NCBI GenBank assembly: GCA_949775045.1
Contig: OX459097.1
Span: forward strand, 11,103,264 to 11,167,263
Source of the DNA: Metridium senile
Taxonomy: Eukaryota > Cnidaria > Anthozoa > Actiniaria > Metridiidae
DNA: 64,000 nucleotides
Reading direction: 5' to 3'
The notes beneath the pieces are model-generated. The model worked only from the letters and a program-made list of their open reading frames with translations. It made no database searches and was not told where the DNA came from. Below, piece after piece: positions 24,686 to 36,335 of this stretch. The position numbers and the translations under genes are program-made. Position 1 is the first letter of the stretch; every line of letters begins with the position of its first letter.

Positions 24686-24818
24686 TAGCGATTTGTAGAC
24701 AGCGCTTTCGATTGGTATTTTAGCACTAGTGATTTGTAGACAGCGCTTTCGATTGGTATTTTAGCACTAGCGATTTGTAGACAGCGCTTTCGATTGGTAT
24801 TTTAGCACTAGCGATTTG
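24681..24818. repeat. 41-bp tandem repeats at the LINE 5' end
   Basis: Copies start at 24,681, 24,722, 24,763 and 24,804 (partial). Each has AGCACTAGCGATTTGTAGAC followed by AGCGCTTTCGATTGGTATTT. They lie right at or upstream of the ORF1 start and may be promoter monomers. Confidence 0.85.
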
Positions 24819-24839
24819 TATTTTTGGCACAAAGGGCTC

Positions 24840-24985
24840 TCCATATAATATTCTCCATATAATATCTATTATATCTATTATATATTATATTATATCTATT
24901 ATATTATATCATATTATATTATATTATATTATATTATATTATATTATATATGATAATATCTATTATATTAATATTACATATAATA
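24840..24985. repeat. ATATT microsatellite
   Basis: Runs of TATTA/ATATC units with no other content. Confidence 0.8.
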
Positions 24986-25767
24986 TATGAATATTCTTCG
25001 CAGACTTGTCGTCACTAAATTTTTATCGATCCCTAACTTCTTTTGGTATAGACACAGGTAACCCAGCTGGCTTAGAATAAAAACTTAGAATTAAAACCGT
25101 GTAATATTGAGAGGAGACAGTAAGTACACTTGTTTATATTAATTCTAAGCTTTATTTTCAGATATTCAGCTTTTTACTGTAATATTATAAGAAAAGCCGT
25201 GTTATCACTTACAATTTTCTTTACAAATGAATAGCCTGGGTCACCTGTGAAGAAATCAGTGAGTGGCCACTCACAGTACCTTATATTTGGTGGTGAATAA
25301 GTTATTTTGTATTTATAATATCAGCATGATTTTTGGTAGAGATATGAAATAGGCTTCAAAGATTAGAAATTAAAGAAGCCAAAACTGAAACTTACTTTGG
25401 TAAGATTTTACGGCGAAAATACCTCATCACTGCATTTAGAGCTCGAAAAAAATATTTTATTTTGTCTTCTTTACTTTTGAATTGTTATTATATGAAATTT
25501 ATTGATGCTAAGTTTAACTATTTTTGCACTATTTTTAGGAGATATTACAGTTTTACGAAATCGGACTTAATAATACCTATTGGTGATCAAATATGCATAT
25601 TATGTTTGGTATAAACCAAGTAAAATTTGAACACATTCTGTTTGAATGACACCCACTTTAGCCAGAACTAATACCTTAAATGAATTTAATAAAGGCATAA
25701 ATAAACAAACAAATAAATAATGAATTGAAATGCGTTCAGTTTATAAGTGAAAATTTCACTTATAAAC

Positions 25768-25925
25768 TGAATTATTCGCTTTTATCACGGGCCGCCATAT
25801 TGGTTGAAACAATAGGTTTTGAGTCCCTTGGGTCCCCTGGACCTCGCTTTCATGCGTTTCAGAACGTTCCAAACAAAGGTTTTCGCTCTCATGGGAATAA
25901 ACATGGCCGTAACGTGTGATAAAGG
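25768..25925. repeat. Dispersed about 155-bp repeat (TTCGCTTTTATCAC family)
   Basis: Near-identical to 40,966-41,118. Ends TTCGCTTTTATCACGGGCC and GTGTGATAAAGGCCCAT are loosely inverted. The plus strand is open for about 60 codons in both, but no domain is recognised, so it is read as a non-coding mobile repeat. Confidence 0.65.
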
Positions 25926-25959
25926 CCCATACAGATACATGAGAAAAATATCATATGCC

Positions 25960-26040
25960 TTTGGCGGGAATTGAACCCTACAGTTTCGGCTTTTTAGTCC
26001 GATGTGTTACCACTACACCACAAGGACAGACCACGCTGGA
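25960..26040 (-). repeat. tRNA-derived SINE head
   Basis: The minus strand has an A-box-like TGTGGTGTAGTGGTAACACA, an anticodon-arm-like TCGGACTAAAAAGCCGA and a B-box-like GGGTTCAATTCCC. The anticodon stem has a mismatch, so a functional tRNA is unlikely; tRNA-derived SINE preferred. Confidence 0.5.
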
Positions 26041-26639
26041 TACGCAGCCGAACGATGTAGTATAGAGCAACTGTGGGGGTCCTCAGGGGGATATTAATAT
26101 CCAAGGTAAATTTGAACACTGTAAATTGAAACAAATAAATAGGCAACCAAATGAATAAACAAAAGAAAAGATGAATTATGAAAAAATAAATATAAATAAA
26201 CAAACAAACGGTTCAAATCGCACAACCTCATGAGCCTCGATACTGTGTAATATATCAAATAATAAATAGGTGATAAATTTAGAAGCTAGGAAGAAGGATT
26301 GAGAAATTATTCATTAGTGGCTGGTTCTCTCAGGTGCTTGGAAATATATTCTTTACAATTTGACTACAGCCCATGGAATTTTGAAATCTTTCAATTAGCT
26401 TCAATTTTTTGATAATCTGTACATTCCTTAAATTTCTGTGAGCTGTAGTCAAATTGTAAAGAATACAAATTAAATTACATGCTATTGAGGCTGAGTTTGG
26501 ATGTGAATTGTAAAAAGGTCTACTGCATGGTAGTGATAAATTATGAAATAAGTAAATAACCAACAAATAAAAATTAAATGAATGGATGATTGTGCAATTG
26601 ATTAAATTAAACTGAGTACATTAATAATTAAACATGAAT

Positions 26640-26765
26640 ACAACTCTGCTCACATGTTCATATTATTGAAGGGAGGACAACCAGATAACCCGGAGAAAAA
26701 CCCTTGTGGCATAACACATCAAACAAACTCAACTCACATATAATCCATGCCAGAGCCTAAAAAAC
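26640..26765. repeat. SINE fragment (GGATAACCCGGAG domain)
   Basis: Shares AACTCTGCTCACATGTT, GATAACCCGGAGAA and CTCACATATAATC with the fuller copy at 45,840-46,100. Confidence 0.6.
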
Positions 26766-26767
26766 CC

Positions 26768-27062
26768 GGGGGGGGGGGGGGGGGGACTCCCTTAGAAAAT
26801 GGATAGGGGTGCTCGACGAATGGTTTTGGAAATGGCCCTTAAAAAGGTATGCATAAATTAACTCGGATACTGATTTCAGACCCAAAAAGATACGACCACA
26901 TTTAAATTTACTTCAATATGAATAATCTTAAGTTCGAAAACTGACCCTAAAAGGTACTGTGCCAGTTCGAGACCCTAAAGGTATGCGAGGGTCTTATTTT
27001 CAACTCTAAAAGGTCCGTCGAGCACCCCTATCCATTTTCTAGAGTGTCCCCCTGGGCTAAAT
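26768..27062. mobile_element. CCCGGGGGGACTCCC palindromic MITE
   Basis: The left end has a G-run then AAAATGGATAGGGGTGCTCG; the right end has the inverse CGAGCACCCCTATCCATTTT, then a C-rich terminus. Another copy lies at 41,865-42,035. Confidence 0.8.
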
Positions 27063-27234
27063 AAGCTTCAGTTATAGTGCATGATATTCAAAAATGGATA
27101 AACATATATTAACAAATCACATTTGAATGAGCTATTTATTAGCGTTTTTCTTATTCACAATCATTATAAGGATGACTTTCTTGCTGTTGTTATCTCAATA
27201 CGTTCTGGCCTTTCAATAAGATATATTATGATTT

Positions 27235-27240
27235 TTTATT
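27235..27240 (-). terminator. Poly(A) signal AATAAA of the astacin-like gene
   Basis: Minus-strand AATAAA about 45 nt after the TAA stop at 27,285-27,287; position fits a short 3' UTR. Confidence 0.6.
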
Positions 27241-27284
27241 TGCAATTATTTTTTGGCATTTCAAAAAATGGAATTTTTTGTTAT

Positions 27285-30200
27285 TTATGTGCAATCATTA
27301 TCATGAATGACTTCAATGTCATCAAGTAGTATGTGGCTTTCTCCAGGATCGGCAGTTATTCCTTCAAATATAATCTGTGGAGATATAAAGACGCAATATG
27401 ATTAAACTCATTGAGCTTTAATTTCTACATTTTTATTTGTGATGCGTTAATCATCATCATCATCACTAGCATCATCACTAATACACTAACAGGGTCTGAA
27501 TAGGGGGAGTCCCGGCCAATTATAGTTAACAGCTAAATTTTTAGCAATTTCCTTAGTTATCAGTTAAATTTTTCGGTTCTTTAAACAAAGAAATATTTAT
27601 TTTTAAATATCTTAATTAAAAACAGAAATATCAGCCAACAGTTATCCTAAAAAGACACGGAATTCTCAGTTAACAGTGTTTTTTTTTTTAGCTGTTTCTC
27701 AGTTAACAGTTAACCCCATTCAGACCCTGCACTATTGTATTTTTAATCATCATCATCATTCTTATCATTATCCTCATCATTTATATAATTATCATTTTAT
27801 CATTTTCATGATTCTATTTTTTATAATCATCCATTGTACTATGAACATGACATCACGTTACTGTCATCATCATCATGCCTAATGTCATCATCATTTATTT
27901 ATCGTTATTATCATCATCATTTTTTGAACTCATCATTATCATAATCATTAATTTTATGTAATCTTTTCAATTTATATGAATATGTATACACCTACTTGCA
28001 GTAAGGTTGTCATACAAAATAGAACATTTGTCACAAAGAAAATAGAACATTTGTGATTTAGTGTGAAAGGAATTAATTAAAAGACAAAAGAGAGAGTTCA
28101 GCTTGAGTGATCTTCTTTTGTCTTTTAATCAATTCCTATCGTAGAGTAGACACACTAAATCCGTGAAATAAATATTAGTAATTACTAGTAAATAGTGTTG
28201 ATTACACAATAGAAAACAAAGGAATAAGAATAACTTATCACCTATTTTGTATTATTTATGTTTCACGGATACTTACTCTACTAAATCACAAATGTTCTAT
28301 TTTCTTTATAACAAATGTATATTTTTGTATGACAACCTTACTGCAAGTAGGTGTACATGTAAATTATTTTTTTATCATCATGTAACTAAGTCTGTAAAAT
28401 ATGAATACACCTGTTTTCAAAAACGTTGTCCTATTTGAAATTAGTAATCAGTAATTAGTAATTTGTAAATAGTGAAATAGGAATTAGAAGTGCATGAACC
28501 AAAAACAGACGCTGTCTTCTGATAATTCCTACATGTGTAGCATGCCGAGTGAATTTATTTATGCTTGAATGCAATGCAAATTGTGCCATTAATTAATTCC
28601 TATTTCACTATTTACAAATTACTAATTGCTATTTGCTTAGGACAACGTTTTTGAAAACAGGTGTATACTCTAACTAATGTAAATCAGTAAATAGTGTAAT
28701 ATTTCATATTCAATATTTTAAGCTTTTCTTCATCTTCTCTTTTTGCTTGTTATCCCCGTAGTACAGCAAGCCCCTCAAAATGACCAAGAAGGTTTCAGTG
28801 ATTGTTGATGACAAGCAAGTTTTGAGTATATGGTATGTGCAATGAATTTATGATAATGGTAATAGTCTTATTTAGTGAAAATTGATATTTATGTCAAGTG
28901 TGTGTGACAGTATAATAATATAGTAATATATATATATACAGTCGATTGCATAAAGGTTGTAGTATACATGTATACACATATAACATATATAATGAGATGC
29001 AAAAACCGAAAACACTGCTTTTTTCGGGTGTTCTTTGTATGGAATTCTTACCAAAATATATTTTTTATCCTTTCTAGATCTCGAAGTTATCAAAAAAGTA
29101 CATTTTGAATGTTTTGAGTAGTTATTTAGAAAGTGCATATCATTAGATATGTGTATATAACAGGTTCCCATTTAAATCTGTACTTTCCCATTTAAATCTG
29201 TACTAATGCAAATTGTGTTGATGTGTGCTAAACACACAGATCAACCAATCAGAGCATAATATTTCTGAAGTGAACTTCTCTGATTGGTTGATCTGTGTGT
29301 TTAGCACACATCAACACAATTTGCATAAGTACAGATTTAAATGGGAACCTGTTATATATGTATATCTCAGAAACTACAACCTTTATGCAATTGGCTGTAT
29401 ATTTAAGCAATAGAAGCAAGTTCCTATGACTCTACCGGTGAAATAGAGCACGCGGGATGTTGGGAGAAACACGAGAAAAGTTATAAAATCACGAGCTGAA
29501 AGCGAGTGATTTTATAACTTTTTCGAGTGTTTCTAACAACATCCCAAGTGCTCTATTTCACTGGTAGAGTCATAGGAACTGGCTTCTATTGCTTTTATAA
29601 TATAGCAATGCAGGTTTTCCCGTAAAAACGTAGTTTTATTTGCTGATTAAAATTGTAATTCTCAAAACTAACACCAGTGCCGAATGAACCAATCACAATC
29701 AGTGTACTATTGAGCAATCTTGACCAAAAGGGACCAAGGTGCTGTTCACTTTCTTCCCGGGTTGTTTTTGCTAGCTAAAAAGAAGGAATTTTACTCAAAA
29801 AACCGTTAAAATATAGCTTTGGCTGACTTCTGTGCCTAAAAACAAAAACCTTTAGCTGAACTCTTGCATGAGACTGACATATCTACAGCAATTCAAGCGA
29901 ATTTGAACTTTATTTGAGTGGTGAAAGCCGAGCCGACTGACAGTAATTTATTCACTGAGAGTACTGAGAAAAAAAACAGTTTGAACAAGACAAGCTTGTT
30001 GTGTACAACGTTTTCAAGTTAAAAAGGAACAAAGACCACATCTACAAGATTGCTTAGGCTGCTGAAAGTATGTATTTATTTACTTTTAATCAAACGTTTG
30101 CAGGTTTAAAGTTGATCAGTTTCTGTTTTCATTTTGACGAGACAATTGAAAGATAATTGTAAATCTGCCTTTTTGTCTTTGTTCACATTGCATGTTTTCA

Positions 30201-32700
30201 AACGTGGTTTATTTATAAGAATAAAAAAACAAGAAAACACATTTATAATTCTGTACTTGATTGTGTGTTTGTTTGTTTTTATAAAACAAAATATAATATT
30301 TTGCCGTCGATAAATTCAACATGTATTTGTTCAAGATTTATCAAGTTCAATTGCAAAAATATCTCACTTCTTCACTATGAAATTATCTTAAAAATTATCT
30401 TCATATTTCAAGGATAAACTGAAGTAGAAATTATTGCCACTTTGAAACGCTGTTTTCCTTTTTTTTGTTTTTGTTTGCTTTGATCAAATTCAACGTTTGA
30501 CTTCCAACTTTACAGTTTGTCTAAAGGCGGCGTATTTTCAAAACTATGTCTATGATTTTTGTCGCGTTTGCATGTCATTGCACCGTAGGCTTTAGGGTTT
30601 TATAGGTTAACAGAAAGGTCATAAGATGGAAAGTCTTTTTACATTTTAAAAACCGTTTTTAGTAAATGTAGTAGCTTACAGAAATAGTCTTATTAAAATT
30701 GTGAGCTGTCAATCAAAAACCATGTCTAGCCTCTACCGGTGAAATAGAGCATAGCTTTTTTGAGTGAATCAACCAATCAGAGCTTACGTACTATCTAAGC
30801 TATATTATAATTAAGCAATAGAAGCCAGTTCCTATGACTCTACCGGTGAAATAGAGCACGCGGGATGTTGGGAGAAACACGAGAAAAGTTATAAAATCAC
30901 AAGCTGAAAGCGAGTGATTTTATAACTTTTTCGAGTGTTTCTAACAACATCCCAAGTGCTCTATTTCACTGGTAGAGTCATAGGAACTGGCTTCTATTGC
31001 TTTTATAATATAGCAATGCTGGTTTTCCGTAAAAACGTAGTTATATTTGCTGATTAAAATTGTAATTCTCAAAACTAACACCAGTGACAATGAACCAATC
31101 ATAATAAGTGTACTATTGAGCAATCTTGACCAAAAAGGACCAAGGTGCTGTTCACTTTCTTCCCGGGTCTTTTTGCTAGCTAAAAAGAAGGAATTTCATT
31201 TATAAAACCGTTAAAACATAGCTTTGGTTGACTTCTGTGGCTAAAAACAAAAACCTTTAGCTGAACTCTTGCATGAGACTGACATATATACAGCAATTCA
31301 AGCGAATTGGAGTGGTGAAAGCCGTGCCGACTGATAGCAATTTATCACACTGAGAAAAAAACAGCTTGCTGTGTACAACGTTTTGAAGTTAAAAAGAACA
31401 AAGACCACATCTACAAGATTACTTAGGCTGCTGAAAGTATGTATTTATTTACTTTTAATCAAACGTTTGCAGGTTTAAGGTTTATCAGTTTCTGTTTTCA
31501 TTTTGACGAGACAATTGAAAGATAATTGTAAATCTGCCTTTTTGTTCACATTGCTTGTTTTCAAACATGGTTAACGTTTATTTATAAGAATAAAAAACTT
31601 GAAAGCACATTTATAATTCTGTAATTGATTGTGTGTTTGTTTGTTTTTATAAAACAAAATATAATATTTTGCCGTCGATAAATTCAACGAACATGCAAGT
31701 TATTTGTTCAAGATTAATGGAGTTCAATTGCAAAAAAATATCACTTATTCACTATGAAATTATCTTCATATGTCAAGGATAAAATGAAGTAAAAATTATT
31801 GCCACTTTCAAGCGCTGTTTTCCTTTTGTTTTTGTTTGTTTTGATCAAATTCAACTTTTGACTTCCAACTTTACAGTTTGTCTAAAGGCGGCGTATTTTC
31901 AAAGCCATGTCTCTGATTTTTGTCGCCTTTGAATTGCATTTCATTGCACCGTAGGCTTCAGGGTTTAGGTTACCAGAAAGTTCACAAGATGGAAAGTCTT
32001 TTTACATTTTAATAGCCGTTTTTAGTAGACGTAGTAGCTTATAACAGAACAACTCTTATTAAAATTGTGAGCTGTCAATCAAAAACCATGTCTCTACCGG
32101 TGAAATAGAGCATAGCTTTTTTGAGTGAATCAACCAATCAGAGCTTACGTACTATCTAAGCTATATTATAAATATATATATATATATATAAAAGTAAAGT
32201 TAAGTCAACATTTTTACGGTGTTACAAATAATAATATATATAATTATATATTATATAATATTTCCCAATGCTGGAATCAAATCCCGCTAGCCTGTTGACT
32301 TCGAACCAATGACAACAACATTACATCTCTCTCATTGAGCAATTGTTGAAATAGTTTGATATAAAACTAAGCATTAGTTTTTTAATTTTACCTTGAAGTC
32401 AACTTCTCTTGCTTCTGTATTGTTGACTGCGATTGAGTGTCTTTCCCAAATGAGTGTATTATTATACTCCCCCTTGTGTGTCTTTATCTTCCCATTGAGA
32501 CGTGGGTGCCATAGATAGACATTGAGCTTCTGTCCGCTTCCATGCATAAAGATTGAGTATTTGAAACATGCTGTCAAGAAATATTTAAAAAAAAATTATC
32601 TATTTTATTGTTAAAACAATAATAATTAAAATCTCCTACAGGGCGAAATGAAGATTGGTGAATTATTAATTAATAATAAATAATTAAAAATAATTAATCA

Positions 32701-32792
<92 letters not shown>

Positions 32793-32817
32793 CTTGTATA
32801 TATATATTCTTGAATCT

Positions 32818-32893
<76 letters not shown>

Positions 32894-33154
32894 CCGATCT
32901 CGAAAAGGTTGTCCACCTGAAAAGACATATATACTAAAATAAATATCACGTGACTCATTATAAGTTCACTTTCTGCGTGTGTAGAAAGTCAGTTGTGTTT
33001 GAAAGTAATATGGCCGTGAATTCAAACAAGCAGTATCTTCCCACGCTAGAAATACCTGACTTTCTACACGCGCGGAAAGTGATTATAAAATGAGTCACGT
33101 GATATTTATTTTAGTATATATGTCTTTTCAGGTGGACAACCTTTTTGAGATCGG

Positions 33155-33242
<88 letters not shown>

Positions 33243-36200
33243 CGAATTGCATAAACTTTGACACTGCTGAAAAAGTATATAACTATATCGGGTGCATTAT
33301 GGGAACGTTTACTCGCGAGCTTAGGCGCGAAGTTAAAACCTTGAGTGTGTCTTTGTAAGGCTGCAAGAACATTCAAGTAAATGTAAACTGTTGTTTATTT
33401 TTTATGTTTTTAGATTTGGGTTTATATTTAAAATGCAAAAATAAATACTATATATAACAGTTTTCATGAAAGGATAATACAAACGAGTTGAAAATTGTTC
33501 TTTGTTAACGACTTTAGAAAGATTTAGCTTCGATAGTAATGCTAGACAGTCGACAATAAAAGTGAAATATTTCCCTTAAAAACTAAACTATTATTCTAGT
33601 TAAGTTCAACTAGGCTCTAGGTAATGTTAGTAATATTTATTTGCTGTATTTATAGTGTGTTTGAGTCGATGATTATTTAGCTAGCATGCAAATCATAGTT
33701 CTAGCTATTTAGTATTTGCTAATGTTTTACGAATATAATTTTAATTTTCACTCTAAAGTTATGCTTCGCTAAAGTGAACTATTTGTACAAACTATGTAGC
33801 ACAAATTACTTGTTCTATTTAAACAGTGAAAACAACAGCACCGTACTCGAAGTTTGTAAACTCTTAAAGCTTATTAATTCAACAATTCCTTTATACCAAA
33901 TATTATTGCTCATGTGGTTCTTAAATACAGCGAAATAAATGTAAACAAATCACAAATATCGCGTGTTTATATGCGTTGATGCGAAAACACGGCTGTGCTA
34001 GCCGGATCGGCAATTTATTATTCTAACACTCAATTTCATTGAAGAGCCGTAAGAAAAAACATTGATATTAATTACCAAGTAAGAATAAGAAGATACAAAC
34101 AGTTAATAGCTGGAAAGACGAAAATTACTAAAAAAACTACAGTTTATACAAATTGGTTTTGATATAGGACTGATTTGCATGCTAGCCGAAATAGCTCGAA
34201 TTGCAAATAATCATCAACTCGATCCAACTCACTATAAAATTAAATTTACAGCAAATAAATATATTATCTGCATTACCTAGAGTCTAGTTGAGTTTAACTA
34301 GTATAATAATTTATAGTTTTGTAATCATCATAACGAAAAGGTAAGGTAATTATCACTTTTATTGCCGACTAAGTAGCATTTCTATTGGAGCTAAATCACT
34401 CTTAACTCGTCAATAAAGAACAACTTTAAACTTGTTTTTATTATCATTTCATGATTTTGTCAAAACGAAGTAACAGCTCAATAATATTTATTGGAAACTA
34501 TAATGTATATACATATTTTTTGAGTATTATAAATGTCAACCCAAAGCTAAAAATGTCTTAAAAGCGGGAAAGAAGACATCTACTTTCACTTTCAATATTC
34601 AGCAGCCGTACGAAGACACACGCAAGGTTTGAACTTCGCGCCTGATCACGCGCGTAGATCGCTCCCACAATGCACCCGATATAGTTATATACTTTCTTCA
34701 GCAGTGTCAAAGTTTATGCAATTCGCTGTATATATATATAATTAATTTACCTATTATTTATAGCAATTACTATATTTTGTTATCTATTTATTTAGCACAG
34801 ATATACCTAGATTTTGTATTATATTTATTTATTTAGATTTCTGTATTAGATTTTAATTTTTATATTATATATACCAGAAGGCCCAGTGGAAGATTAGGTT
34901 TGCTAAACTAGTGCACTTTTTAAGTGTTTTTTTTTTTTAACCTTCAAATAAAGTTTATTATTTATTATTATACTAATTATAGTTATTATATTCACCGATA
35001 TTCATTGAGGTTTAGGTGGGTAGTTGTTTTAGTAATTTAAAATACGAGAGTAATTATTTCAAAAAGTAGAAATAAGCAGACTTTTTTTGTAAAAAAACCT
35101 GTTCATTTGATTTTCTTATTTCTAAAAGTGCGCGATATGCTGTCGGTGACTATCAAGAAATAGTGTGAATTTCAACCACACAACTTAAAACTAACTAACC
35201 TTATAAAATAACTATTTGAAATCACGTATTGTGATTGGTTGAGGCGCGTGCTTTATGAGAGCACACAGCACGCCCGTTTACATGTTGATCAATTTGTATT
35301 TCATAAATGAAATAGAAAACTTGCTTTCTGTGCTGTATGCAGTTATAAAGCACTTGGGGATTGTCAGAACACTCTTGAGAAGTGTTGAGAAACACTCCGC
35401 TTTGCGTCGTGCTTCTCTAGCTCTTTATAACACTTCTCTCGCAACCCAGTGTGCTTTATAACTGCACACAGCATGCGCGTGCGTGCGTGTTCTATTTCTT
35501 CAATATTGCTAACCAATCAAGCATCTAAAATCATAATGCAAATAATGTTTAGATATAATTATGATGTATTTAATTTACTTGTGGAATTCTCTGGAGTGAT
35601 GATTTCAAGGCTTGCCAGTCTAGCGACATCACCACTATTTCTAGGAGAGCTGCTATTTAAATACATATAGCCTGAAACAGACGAAAACAATTAATTACCG
35701 TAGTTACTTGAATAAGCACCGCGGCGCTTATTAAATTTTTCTCGATCTCACTGTCCCCTTCTTGATTATAACTACGAATATTGGGGAGATAACTTAATGG
35801 GCGAGCGGTGAAATATAATTACTTTGAACTAAAGAATATAGATTTTTATAAAAATTTATTTCGAAAGCTGTTCTAGAGTAACACTATAGCGTTAAAATGC
35901 GGCGCTTATTCGGGGCGGCGCCTATTCGAGTAAATACAGTATATGTGCACTTAAAAAGTGCTGATCTTATGCGTTTGTGAATATAATCTAAGAGAGCTGC
36001 AATATTTTACAAATTCAAAAATAGGACAAAGGGAGTCAATCCTACACAATAAAACCTGGTTTGCATGAGGACATCGTAACCACACGAGAGTTTTGTCTTG
36101 TTTATTTAATATCAATTTTGTATGTACCATACCATACCATTTATTTCTGACGGGGACTGTGTTTCGTTTCGTGTTTCGTTTCGTGTTTCGTTGAGTTCTG

Positions 36201-36335
36201 GACAATACTTATGCTGCCAGTAAAAATTACCACTACCCTTTAGTCCAGGTACTGGTGCAGGCTCTCGTAGGTCCCTCCAACCACACTGGTGCTGTTCGTC
36301 ATCAAATGAACAGTTGGAAAGACTTAATATAGACT
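27285..36335 (-). CDS. MAM domain 3 (exons 18-21) and C-terminus
   Basis: Exon 18 (36,138-36,335) starts SNCSFDDEQHQCGWRDL and holds three adjacent NET sequons. Exon 19 (35,579-35,671) is GYMYLNSSSPRNSGDVARLA…. Exon 20 (32,392-32,570) is TCFKYSIFMHGSGQKLNVYL…. Exon 21 (27,285-27,374) is IIFEGITADPGESHILLDDI…, ending DNDCT and TAA. The middle MAM segment is split by an extra phase-1 intron absent from MAM 1 and 2. Introns of about 3 and 5 kb here hold the largest palindromes of the window. Confidence 0.82.

Larger units (their letters stand above)
19390..24985 (-). mobile_element. Near-full-length two-ORF LINE inserted upstream of TNF receptor copy B
   Basis: Insertion relative to duplicate unit A. 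On the minus strand the order is: 41-bp 5' repeats (24,681-24,818), ORF1 (24,685 to 23,008, interrupted), ORF2 with apurinic-type endonuclease (22,838-21,993), linker (22,090-21,295), reverse transcriptase (21,005-20,373) and C-terminal region (20,334-19,789), then a tail of CAAA repeats near 19,745-19,775. Several frameshifts and a catalytic change (FADN) indicate a dead copy. RT and EN motifs fit the Jockey/CR1 group. The exact insertion ends are blurred by AT-rich sequence at 19,380-19,745 and 24,830-24,985. Confidence 0.85.
14480..25620. repeat. Segmental duplication, unit B
   Basis: Partner of unit A. Two blocks align: 14,835-19,380 with 1-4,840, and 24,985-25,620 with 4,860-6,793. They are split by the LINE at about 19,390-24,985, which is absent from unit A. 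The left boundary near the death-domain exon is a minimum, because unit A runs off the window. Confidence 0.8.

Noticed and set aside
25960..26040. tRNA gene
   Set aside because: A and B boxes are present, but the anticodon arm has a mismatch and the flanks look like SINE; a tRNAscan-type search would decide.
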